DNA of 64,000 bases from Pseudogemmobacter hezensis (lineage in GTDB: Bacteria; Pseudomonadota; Alphaproteobacteria; Rhodobacterales; Rhodobacteraceae), in contig NZ_JABJXT010000005.1 in NCBI RefSeq assembly GCF_013155295.1, forward strand, positions 1 through 64,000, read 5' to 3'. The translations under genes and the position numbers were made by a program. This document shows positions 17,814 through 25,158 of this stretch, piece by piece. A model generated the notes under the pieces. The model did not search any database and had not been told where the DNA came from. It was given only the letters and a program-made list of their open reading frames with translations. Numbering within the stretch: the stretch's first letter is position 1; the number at the start of each line of letters is the position of its first letter.

Positions 17814-18342
17814 CTCGCATCCTCCCTCGGCTCGCGGTGCGGGAAGGATAGGGCAGGGCAGGGCAAGACTGCGTAGGTGTTAGCAGAGAACAACATAGAA
17901 TGTGGGCAACCGCGGGAGCGGACCCGCGATACAGTCTTGGAGCATCACATGGGGTTTCGACCCCGAGGATTGTCAGGTCATGACGTGTCCCGTCGCGGGT
18001 TTCCCAACTGAAGCGCGCACCGTTGCGAAGGCCGATCAGTGCAATACCGATTGGCGTTGCAACCGAGACTTTTCCTGCCGAAATATCGGCCTGCTCAGGC
18101 AGAACCAGCGTGATGAGCTGATCTCTTCCGGTTGTGTCATCGCGGAATCGCACATGGCTGCCGAGACCGATCGCGTCAGCTGGAACCTCCTGCGCCGGAA
18201 GGGTTTTCGCCCTGGCGAGTTCATCGAAGAAATGAGCGGCCAGTGCCTGATTACGATGCTCCAGGCCTTCGGCCAGCTTTTCAAGGATCGGCATCGCCTC
18301 TTCGGAAATCACGATATCGGGCCGGGGCATATGTTCGAGCAT
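17767..18342 (-). CDS. rnk: Nucleoside diphosphate kinase regulator (Rnk/GreA-GreB C-terminal type)
   Basis: 191-residue frame; residues 1-132 match Rnk: PRPDIVISEEAMPILEKLAEGLEH, then VPADAIGLGSHVRFRDDTTGRDQLITLVLPEQADISAGKVSVATPIGIALIGLRNGARFSW. The C-terminal GreA/GreB-like fold lets Rnk bind RNA polymerase. Normal members have about 135 residues; the last 55 residues here (from TILGVETP) look like read-through into the next, overlapping PfpI remnant, so the natural stop was probably lost. Divergent from the HWE kinase gene. Confidence 0.75.
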   Translation of the reverse strand: MLEHMPRPDIVISEEAMPILEKLAEGLEHRNQALAAHFFDELARAKTLPAQEVPADAIGLGSHVRFRDDTTGRDQLITLVLPEQADISAGKVSVATPIGIALIGLRNGARFSWETRDGTRHDLTILGVETPCDAPRLYRGSAPAVAHILCCSLLTPTQSCPALPYPSRTASRGRMRDGEDPDNHRRFHRGL

Positions 18343-18645
18343 CTAAAGGCTCCTCTTCGGGCCATGCGTTTGTGTTCGGGAGTGCTGTGAAAAAGCCGGA
18401 ACGATCTTCGCCTTCTTGAGGCGCTTTCCCATGAGCCTTTCAGCAAGCCGGGCGCAGAGATCGTTTCTTGCTCATGCGGATCAAGCTGGGGTCTAGCCGA
18501 GCGGAAGTCAAGAAACCGCAGTTGCGGTCGACGGGCAGAGGCCGCCTCGGCCCGCTCTCTCGCACCCTGCCGTAAGGATTGTCTGGACAGTTTTCTCTGT
18601 GCGCCCCTAGGCTGAGCCGATCTGTTCGGTATCTTTCGGTGAACC

Positions 18646-20529
18646 ATGGCTGAACGCCTGTTTTCAAGACTGGATGACGTCTTCGGGGAGGCCGATTGGC
18701 TTGCCGATCTCAAGGGGGCTGTCCTCGCCGTCGATTGGGCAAACACTGCTGCAGGTCCCGTCAGCAACTGGTCGCCCGCCTTGCGCTCAACCATACGAAC
18801 AATGCTCTATGCCGCCTCACCCATGGCAGTATTGATCGGCCGCGAAGGTATCGTCATTTGTAATGAGGCAGCACGTGAGATTTTCGGGGATGCCTGGGCA
18901 CAGGCGCAGGGCAAGCCAATATTCTACTCTCTTCCGGTTGCGCGGAAATTCTACCGCGACAAGATCGACGATGCCTATCGTGGCCTGAGCCATCGGCTGA
19001 AAGACCAGCCGATCCGTCTTTTCCGGGACGGTGCGGCGGTGACCTGTTGGTTCAATCTCGGCCTCTCGCCGATCATGGGGGATGATGGCGAGATCTTCGG
19101 CATGCTTATGGCCGCGAGTGAAACCACTGCGCATGTCCGGACACGGCGAGAACTGCTGCTCGTGCAAGAGCGTATGGAGGTCGCGCTTGAGGCAGGTGGT
19201 ATCGTCGGGACATGGGATTTTGATATCCGAACGCGCAAGATGATCATCGATGGCGCCCTCGCTGAACAATACGGCATCCCCTCTGCCGAAGCGCGGTCGG
19301 GTATCATGATAGAGACCCTGTTTGAGATCCTGCATGAACAGGATCGTGCCAGGGTTCTGGCTGCGGTCGAGGAGGCAGTGGCCACCGGGAGCAAGTTTCA
19401 CAGCCGGTTCCGCACGATCACGCCGGACGGCGCCCTGCACTGGTATGTCGCATCCGGAAGGCCAGCTCGGGACGAGGCCGAAGCCATCACGAGCTTTGCG
19501 GGGATTCTGATCGACACGACAAGCCAGTCGGAAGTTGCCGCCGCACTGGAGGCAAGTAATCTAAGATTCGATACTCTGGTCGAGGCTATTCCGCAGATCG
19601 TCTGGAGTACGGATCCGCAGGGAAACCACGATTTCTTCAACCAGCGCTGGACTGATTTCACCGGCATTGACCATGCCGATATCACCCCATCAACCTGGAC
19701 CGACTTGGTCCATCCCGATGACTGGGACCGTGTGGCTCAGACCTGGGCCCGATGCCTCGAGACCGGGGAAGCCTACGACATCGACTATCGCTTCAGGCAT
19801 AAAGGGGGCAATTACAGATGGTTGCGTGTCATCGCACTGCCCATGCGGGATACCGACGGTGAGATCACGCGCTGGTATGGCACGTCAACCGATATCCAGG
19901 ATGCCAAACTCCTCGAGACCGAGCGCGAACTCGTCAACCGCGAGCTTGACCACCGCATCGGCAACCTCTTCGCAGTCGTCAACGGCTTGATTGGGCTCTC
20001 CTCTCGCGATGCCGAAGACATCGAGAGTTTCGCGAGTCAGCTGAAAAGCCGGCTGTCAGCGCTTCACAAAGCGCACCAACTCGGCAAAGCAGCTGTCGCA
20101 AGCAAACCTGTCTCGCTAGGCAGTTTACTCGCCGAGATCCTTGCGCCCTACCGGCAGGTGGCGTGGAGCACTCTGGCCGACGACGCAGACGCGCTGATGC
20201 TAAAACCGGAATCGGTTTCTTCCTTCGCTCTGGTTCTGCATGAGCTGGCGACAAATTCAGCTAAGTATGGGGCGCTCTCCTGCCCCGATGGGCATCTCGA
20301 AATGAGCCTGGCTGAACGTGAGGGCGAGGTCGTCATCGAATGGCTTGAGCAGGGAGCCAGCGAGACTGCGCCTGGCAATAGCGCAGGGGGATTTGGGTCG
20401 AAGCTGCTGACTGCGATCATCGAAGGACATTTCCGGGGCAGGTTCGAGCGAGATCTGAGGCCCGAGGGAAACCGCATTGCTCTGCACATCCCTCGGGTAG
20501 CATTCGGGGATCAGGGTGCGCCGGAATAG
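18646..20529 (+). CDS. PAS-domain sensor histidine kinase, HWE family
   Basis: 627-residue soluble sensor kinase without membrane helices. Three PAS-type segments are visible (about residues 40-165, 175-295, 310-425, the last with IPQIVWSTDPQGNHDFFNQRWTDFTG and YRWLRVIALPMRD). The dimerisation/phosphoacceptor box is ELDHRIGNLFAVVNGL with His436, followed by the ATPase part with VLHELATNSAKYGALS and GGFGSKLL, as in HWE/HisKA_2 kinases. Such kinases feed the PhyR-NepR-EcfG general stress pathway in Alphaproteobacteria. No response regulator is adjacent, so it is an orphan. Confidence 0.88.
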   Translation: MAERLFSRLDDVFGEADWLADLKGAVLAVDWANTAAGPVSNWSPALRSTIRTMLYAASPMAVLIGREGIVICNEAAREIFGDAWAQAQGKPIFYSLPVARKFYRDKIDDAYRGLSHRLKDQPIRLFRDGAAVTCWFNLGLSPIMGDDGEIFGMLMAASETTAHVRTRRELLLVQERMEVALEAGGIVGTWDFDIRTRKMIIDGALAEQYGIPSAEARSGIMIETLFEILHEQDRARVLAAVEEAVATGSKFHSRFRTITPDGALHWYVASGRPARDEAEAITSFAGILIDTTSQSEVAAALEASNLRFDTLVEAIPQIVWSTDPQGNHDFFNQRWTDFTGIDHADITPSTWTDLVHPDDWDRVAQTWARCLETGEAYDIDYRFRHKGGNYRWLRVIALPMRDTDGEITRWYGTSTDIQDAKLLETERELVNRELDHRIGNLFAVVNGLIGLSSRDAEDIESFASQLKSRLSALHKAHQLGKAAVASKPVSLGSLLAEILAPYRQVAWSTLADDADALMLKPESVSSFALVLHELATNSAKYGALSCPDGHLEMSLAEREGEVVIEWLEQGASETAPGNSAGGFGSKLLTAIIEGHFRGRFERDLRPEGNRIALHIPRVAFGDQGAPE

Positions 20530-20580
20530 CATCGTTCCGGATGGCGCTGAGCTGACGTACAGTAGTAACAGGGCGTTCCT

Positions 20581-21282
20581 CTATTGAAAGATCAGCATTT
20601 GGTCTTTTGCGTCCAATAGTCTCCAGTCACCCGGCGCTAGATCTTCAGGCAGGCGCAGATCGCCCAGCCTTTCCCTGTATAACTCCAACACGTGATTGCC
20701 ACATGCCGCAAACATGCGGCGCACCTGATGATAACGGCCTTCTGTAATCGTCAGAAGGGCTTCCTGATCTGTGACCACCTCCAGAAGGACTGGGGCGAGA
20801 GGTTTGTCATCACCTTTCAGCGTCAGGCTGCCGGAAGCAAACACCGCCGCCTCATCGCCGTTGAGTGGGCGGGCAAGCCGCGCACGATAGGTTTTCCTGA
20901 CCCGCTGCCGGGGGCTGGTAACCCGATGCAGAAGATCGCCGTCATCCGTCAACAACAGCAATCCTGAGGTCTGCTTGTCGAGCCGTCCCACGGCCGAGAT
21001 CCCGGGAACTCGCCGCTTCCAGCGCTGCGGCAGGCAATCATAGACCAGAGCTCCGCTTTCCTTATGGGAACATGTAGCGCCCACGGGCTTGTTCAGCAGG
21101 ATCACGATCCCCGGCAGAGGATCAAGCGCTTCACCATTGATGTTCATGCGCGCTACCAGATCGGGCGTGACTGGAATCCGCATGGTGACGTCACTGATCG
21201 CTTCCGCATCAAATACGATACGGCCTGCTTTTGCCAGCCATCCGATCTCGGAACGTGTCCCATACCCCATGGAGGACAGCAA
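20581..21282 (-). CDS. rsuA: 16S rRNA pseudouridine(516) synthase RsuA
   Basis: 233 residues from TTG 21282. It isomerises U516 in 16S rRNA. The S4 RNA-binding domain is at the N-terminus (LLSSMGYGTRSEIGWLAKAGRI), the catalytic motif GRLDKQTSGLLLLTDDG has Asp102, and GRYHQVRRMFAACGN is the second motif. The S4 helix SSSRIDKLLSS continues upstream of TTG in an open frame to about 21330 with no ATG, GTG or TTG, so the true start may be a rare ATA/ATC codon or may have mutated. Monocistronic. Confidence 0.85.
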   Translation of the reverse strand: MLSSMGYGTRSEIGWLAKAGRIVFDAEAISDVTMRIPVTPDLVARMNINGEALDPLPGIVILLNKPVGATCSHKESGALVYDCLPQRWKRRVPGISAVGRLDKQTSGLLLLTDDGDLLHRVTSPRQRVRKTYRARLARPLNGDEAAVFASGSLTLKGDDKPLAPVLLEVVTDQEALLTITEGRYHQVRRMFAACGNHVLELYRERLGDLRLPEDLAPGDWRLLDAKDQMLIFQ

Positions 21283-21394
21283 TTTGTCGATACGTGAGCT
21301 TGAGATCTTGGATATGGTATTGATCCTCTGTCAGATAGAACGATGGGAAGCCCCCCAAAGTCCGGTGGATCGCTGGAGCGACGCATCCAGGGGG

Positions 21395-22276
21395 TTACAG
21401 TGAAGCTGCCACCTGGGGAGTGAGGGCGACGCCCTGCTTTCTCAGACCGTCGTCGATCAGACTGAAGACCTCGTTGCGACAGGCCATTGCGAGATCATGC
21501 TGGGGCACCCAGTACTTTACCCGATAGGTGATCCCTTGTGGGCTGAACTGCGCCACCTGAACTTCGGGAGGTTTGTTCTTCACGATGGACGTCGCCCTTG
21601 AAAGCGCCGCCTGGACAAGCGTCTTCGCATCGGAGACGGAGAGGGTCACAGGCAGGGTCAGTTCGGCATGATCCCGGTATTCCGGCCTTGGCGCGCTATA
21701 GTTTGTGATCCGCTGACGCGATATCTGGCTGTTGGGCAGGATCACATGCGTGCTGTCCCGCGTGATCAGCCGTGTGCTGCGCCAGCCGATTTCCTGTACA
21801 CGCCCCTGTGCCAGACCGTCGATACCGACCCAATCGCCAATCCGGAAGGGGGCCTCAAGTCCAAGGGCAAGGCCAGAGAACGTATCTGCCACAACATTAC
21901 GGATGGCAAAGCCAAGCACGGCCAGAACAAGGCCGGAGCCGGTCAGGATGCCCGAAAGATCCTGGCGGAAAAAGAGCGACAGGCTCGCCAGCGTTGCTGC
22001 GGCGAACAGGGCAACGCGAAAGAGGTCCAACGCCACTTTTGGCACCGGTCGCCTGCCCTTGCGGCGCGGTGTCAGGCGGGCGGAACTGACGGCATGGAGG
22101 AGATGCGCACCAAGAAAGAGCGCGGCTGCGATGGCGGCGCTGCGAACCGGCTCCCACCAATCTGGTTCTATCTGAAGGGTCGCGAGTATCGGATGACCAA
22201 ACAGCGCAAATGCGACCAGGACACTCAGCAGAGCTGCCAGCTGCAGAGGTGGATTGCGCATACCAGCCCCCGTCAT
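21395..22276 (-). CDS. MscS-type mechanosensitive ion channel
   Basis: 293-residue small-conductance mechanosensitive channel that releases solutes on osmotic downshock. Four hydrophobic segments (about residues 9-30, 42-60, 80-102, 107-130) end in the pore helix LVLAVLGFAIRNVVADTFSGLALGLEAPFRIGDWV, followed by the beta domain (RSTRLITRDSTHVILPNSQIS) and the C-terminal cytoplasmic vestibule. Start ATG overlaps the stop of a small zinc-ribbon-like ORF (ATGA at 22273-22276). Confidence 0.9.
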   Translation of the reverse strand: MTGAGMRNPPLQLAALLSVLVAFALFGHPILATLQIEPDWWEPVRSAAIAAALFLGAHLLHAVSSARLTPRRKGRRPVPKVALDLFRVALFAAATLASLSLFFRQDLSGILTGSGLVLAVLGFAIRNVVADTFSGLALGLEAPFRIGDWVGIDGLAQGRVQEIGWRSTRLITRDSTHVILPNSQISRQRITNYSAPRPEYRDHAELTLPVTLSVSDAKTLVQAALSRATSIVKNKPPEVQVAQFSPQGITYRVKYWVPQHDLAMACRNEVFSLIDDGLRKQGVALTPQVAASL

Positions 22277-22461
22277 TCGCTGTCCGCCTTCCCCTCTTGC
22301 CGCTTAGTGCCGATGCGGGAGGGTCGTATGGGCTGCGGGCGGGGCTGCGCCGTCCTCGAGCCGGAGAACGGGATAAGGCAGAGCGGACAGCGATGCGCGG
22401 CGGCACGGGGAACATCCTCACCGCAGGCAGGACAAGTGATGGGCAACAGAGCGCGATACAT
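22273..22461 (-). CDS. Small putative zinc-ribbon protein
   Basis: 62 residues from ATG 22461 with CPACGEDVPRAAAHRCPLC, two Cys-X2-Cys pairs 12 residues apart as in zinc ribbons, then a basic, Pro/Arg-rich tail. No family recognised. Overlaps the MscS start by 4 bases, which supports real translation and coupling with the channel gene. Alternative start at 22485. Confidence 0.45.
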   Translation of the reverse strand: MYRALLPITCPACGEDVPRAAAHRCPLCLIPFSGSRTAQPRPQPIRPSRIGTKRQEGKADSE

Positions 22462-22835
22462 GAGGGAAACCTTCCGGCAGAACATAAACAGGGCATCTTC
22501 CCCGGCCCCGTCACCTGCCATTTGGCTTAGGCTAACGGAGCCGGGGCGGCGCATGCGCCTGTTGAGCGCAAATGTTCAGAGGCATGGGGCCAGGGCGGCG
22601 CATGACGACATCACTCTTCCGGAAGGTTTTGGACTGTTTCGATCCTGACTTCTGATATGGTCCTTTTTCAAAATCTTTCAATGAGTTGATCTGGTCTGCC
22701 TTCGCATCGTGTCCTAAAGGCTGCAAAGAGAGCGGAGTGTCTGCGGATTGCCTTGAAACAGATGAGAGCCCTCAGCTTGATGATGACTGTCCGCCGACTG
22801 TCGCTACAAGATCTGTTCGGGGATGAGGGCTTCTA
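22462..22835. other. Intergenic region, no gene recognised
   Basis: 374 bases between the transglutaminase gene end and the zinc-ribbon ORF. Short frames only. Distinctly AT-richer around 22620-22700. GAGCCCTC (22767-22774) and GAGGGCTTC (22827-22835) form a loose inverted pair. No transposon end seen. Confidence 0.35.
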
Positions 22836-23687
22836 TCAGGGCTGAGCGGAAAAAAGGTTGCTGAGGTCAGTCGTTTCATCAGCTTCGTCGGTCCATACCC
22901 TGAACATGGTCAGTTGATGCGGCCCGAAAGAATGGATCAGAGGAATATCGGTCGCATCCCGTCCGCGCGCGATCACGACACGGCCGATACGTGGCTCATT
23001 GTGGCGGGCGTCGAGGGTGAACCAGCGGTCCTCCAGCCAGATCTCGCACCAGGCGTTGAAATCCATTGGTGCCGGGTTCGGGGCCACACCGATATCGCCG
23101 AGGTAACCATTGGCATAGCGGGCCGGGATGTTCATGCAGCGGCAGAGTGTGATCGCGAGATGGGCAAAGTCACGGCAGACGCCGACCCTCTCCCGCCAGG
23201 CCTCTGCTGCGGTGCGGGTTGCCCGCGCATGCTCATACCCGAAGGTGAGGTGGCTGTTCACATAGTCGAAGATCGCCCGTACCCGCGTCCAGCCCGGTGC
23301 CAGATTGCCAAAGAGTTCCCAGGCCTCTGCCATCATGAGATCGGTTTCGCAGTAGCGGCTCGCGAGCAGGTAACCGAGAGCCTCGTCCGGTAAATCGCTG
23401 ACGGAGCATTCTCGCGCCGTCTCGTCCCATTGATCAGGCCGGCCTTCCACCTCGACCAGACTGTCACGCGAGAGGCGCGTCGCACCGGCAGGCGCAGTCA
23501 GCCGCAGGCAGGAATTGCCATAGGGGTCGATATATGTCCGGTTGGGGACTGAAGGCTCGATCTGCACCCCGCTGGTCCTGACCATGTTTCCGGCCAGATC
23601 CGGATGTGGGTCCAGCAGCGCGATCACTTCCGTTGGCTGACCGCAGGTGATCTCGATCTCATATCCCAACCTGATAAGCACATTCAT
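22836..23687 (-). CDS. Transglutaminase-like cysteine protease family protein
   Basis: 283-residue protein with an N-terminal beta domain (IRLGYEIEITCGQPTEVIALLDPHPD) and a transglutaminase-like core: AEAWRERVGVCRDFAHLAITLCRCMNIPARYANGYLGDIG with the catalytic Cys in GVCRDFAH, the His in DFNAWCEIWLEDRWFTLDARHN and its Asp. No signal peptide. ATG 23687 is chosen because family homology begins there; the frame is open to 23927 but that part overlaps a divergent promoter region. An EcfG-type promoter (23710-23734) lies just upstream, so it likely belongs to the general stress regulon. Confidence 0.85.
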   Translation of the reverse strand: MNVLIRLGYEIEITCGQPTEVIALLDPHPDLAGNMVRTSGVQIEPSVPNRTYIDPYGNSCLRLTAPAGATRLSRDSLVEVEGRPDQWDETARECSVSDLPDEALGYLLASRYCETDLMMAEAWELFGNLAPGWTRVRAIFDYVNSHLTFGYEHARATRTAAEAWRERVGVCRDFAHLAITLCRCMNIPARYANGYLGDIGVAPNPAPMDFNAWCEIWLEDRWFTLDARHNEPRIGRVVIARGRDATDIPLIHSFGPHQLTMFRVWTDEADETTDLSNLFSAQP

Positions 23688-23709
23688 ACCCCGCACATGA
23701 CAGAGGAAG

Positions 23710-23734
23710 AACGTTTCCGGGCGAGACAGGTTCC
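23710..23734 (-). promoter_or_regulatory. Sigma-EcfG-like promoter of the transglutaminase gene
   Basis: Read on the minus strand: GGAAC (23734-23730), 16 bases, CGTT (23713-23710). This matches the alphaproteobacterial general stress consensus GGAAC-N16/17-CGTT. The -10 lies 22 bases before ATG 23687, giving a very short leader. Confidence 0.65.
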
Positions 23735-23791
23735 GATGCGAGGATATGCGGCGGGCCGCGGCAGAGTCCCGCCGATGATGGTGGTGGGTTC

Positions 23792-23817
23792 GGAACCGGG
23801 CCTCCGGGCAGGACGTT
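23792..23817 (+). promoter_or_regulatory. Sigma-EcfG-like promoter of the PRC-barrel gene
   Basis: GGAAC at 23792-23796, 17 bases, CGTT at 23814-23817, matching the general stress consensus. The -10 is 39 bases before ATG 23857. It faces away from the similar promoter at 23710-23734, 57 bases apart. Confidence 0.7.
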
Positions 23818-23856
23818 TCCCTTGCACGAGTGTTTTGAGTGAAAGGAGAGAATGCC

Positions 23857-24153
23857 ATGGACCATACCAGACATATCCGCCTGAACGACACTGAACTGAC
23901 CGAGGCTGTCCTGAACGGAGCTACCATCTACGGCCCCGGCGATGAGAAGATCGGCCATGTTTCTGAAGTACATGGGCAGGGCAATGCCGCTCAGGTCGTT
24001 GTCGATGTCGGCGGCTTCCTGGGCATCGGGGCGAAGCCGGTGGCTGTGCCTGCGCGTGACCTCGAGTTCATGCGCGATGAGAGCAATGCCGTCCATGCGG
24101 TGACCCGCTGGACCAAGGACGAGCTGAAGGCACTGCCGGAACATCGCCACTGA
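23857..24153 (+). CDS. PRC-barrel domain protein
   Basis: 98-residue PRC-barrel protein. The domain covers the middle: AVLNGATIYGPGDEKIGHVSEVHGQGNAAQVVVDVGGFLGIGAKPVAVPARDLEFM. Such proteins are among the most strongly induced general-stress proteins of Alphaproteobacteria; biochemical role unknown. ATG 23857 follows AAGGAGA. Preceded by an EcfG-type promoter, followed by a hairpin and a DUF892 gene on the same strand. Confidence 0.9.
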   Translation: MDHTRHIRLNDTELTEAVLNGATIYGPGDEKIGHVSEVHGQGNAAQVVVDVGGFLGIGAKPVAVPARDLEFMRDESNAVHAVTRWTKDELKALPEHRH

Positions 24154-24167
24154 TCAGGGACGTATTG

Positions 24168-24194
24168 GCCGCCCGCCCGCCGGGGGTGGGCGGC
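24168..24194 (+). terminator. Hairpin between PRC-barrel and DUF892 genes
   Basis: GCCGCCCGCCC (24168-24178) pairs with GGGTGGGCGGC (24184-24194) around a 5-base loop. No U tract; it may be an attenuating hairpin that lowers downstream DUF892 expression rather than a full terminator. Confidence 0.5.
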
Positions 24195-24213
24195 TCCACT
24201 CAGGGAGGACGTC

Positions 24214-24702
24214 ATGAAGACGCTTCAGGATGCCTTTGAGCATACGTTGCAGGATATCTACTGGGCCGAGAACGCGCTCTTGAAGGCGCTGCCCAGGGTT
24301 TCGAAGTCTGTGAACAATGCCGAACTGAAGGCAGCTTTCGATGATCACCTGACCGAGACGAAGGGCCATGTCGCCACGCTCGACAAGGTGTTCAAATCCA
24401 TTGGCAAGAAAGCCTCTGGCGAGAAATGCGATGCCATGGCCGGCCTTCTGAAAGAGGCCGATGGGCTGATCGAAGAGGCCGAAGGACACGCGCTTGACGT
24501 GGCGCTGATCGGCGCGGCGCAGGCTGTCGAGCATTACGAGATCGCCCGATATGGCACCTTGCGCGAATGGGCGAAGGTTCTGGGACATGATGAGGCCCAT
24601 ACCTTGCTCGGCTCCGTTCTCGATGAGGAAAAGGCTGCCAATGCGAAGCTGACCGCGCTGGCGGTCATGGCCGTGAACGAGGCCGGCAACAAGCGGAAGT
24701 GA
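24214..24702 (+). CDS. DUF892 (YciE/YciF) ferritin-like protein
   Basis: 162-residue ferritin-like four-helix protein of the DUF892 family. Iron-ligand type residues recur in the helices: LQDIYWAENALLKALP, HLTETKGHVATLD, AVEHYEIARYGTLREWA, LLGSVLDEEKAANAKL. YciE/YciF are induced by osmotic and other stresses; the diiron chemistry is not defined. Ribosome site AGGGAGGA before ATG. Downstream of the PRC-barrel gene and probably in the same general-stress operon. Confidence 0.9.
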   Translation: MKTLQDAFEHTLQDIYWAENALLKALPRVSKSVNNAELKAAFDDHLTETKGHVATLDKVFKSIGKKASGEKCDAMAGLLKEADGLIEEAEGHALDVALIGAAQAVEHYEIARYGTLREWAKVLGHDEAHTLLGSVLDEEKAANAKLTALAVMAVNEAGNKRK

Positions 24703-24745
24703 TCTTGCAAGGGGCGGCCCCGGACCCTGGGCCCGCCATTGCAGA

Positions 24746-24997
24746 TCAACGCCGGACGGCGCGGGCACCCCAGATCAGGATGCATGCGCCGACGGCTCCG
24801 GCGACCAGATAGCCGAGCCAGCCTCCGAACGAGACCCCCAGCAGGCCGAAGAGGAATCGTGCGACTGCTGCTCCGATGATGCCGAGCAGGACGTTCAGGA
24901 AGATGCCGGTATCGGACTTCATGAAGCTCGATGCGATCCAGCCGGCAAGGCCGCCGATGATGATGGCTGCGATCCAGCCGATGCTCTCATTGTCCAT
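24746..24997 (-). CDS. GlsB/YeaQ/YmgE family stress membrane protein
   Basis: 83 residues, three hydrophobic helices with the family's glycine pattern: IAAIIIGGLAGWIASSFMKS...GIFLNVLLGIIGAAVARFLFGLLG and a final membrane segment. Members are small inner-membrane proteins induced by stress (YmgE, YeaQ; GlsB in enterococci), function unknown. Convergent with the DUF892 gene. Confidence 0.9.
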   Translation of the reverse strand: MDNESIGWIAAIIIGGLAGWIASSFMKSDTGIFLNVLLGIIGAAVARFLFGLLGVSFGGWLGYLVAGAVGACILIWGARAVRR

Positions 24998-25158
24998 TCA
25001 TCCCTCCTGTTGGTTCGGTAACGCCGGTAAGCCGGTCCAGATGTACTTTGCGAAACGCGCCCATTTCTTTCCGATACCTTCCGGCGCGTCCCGGGGCAGG
25101 TTCGTCGCGGCGGTGAGGGCACTCCTGCAAGTCCCAGGTCAGACCGCCCGGCGCCTTC

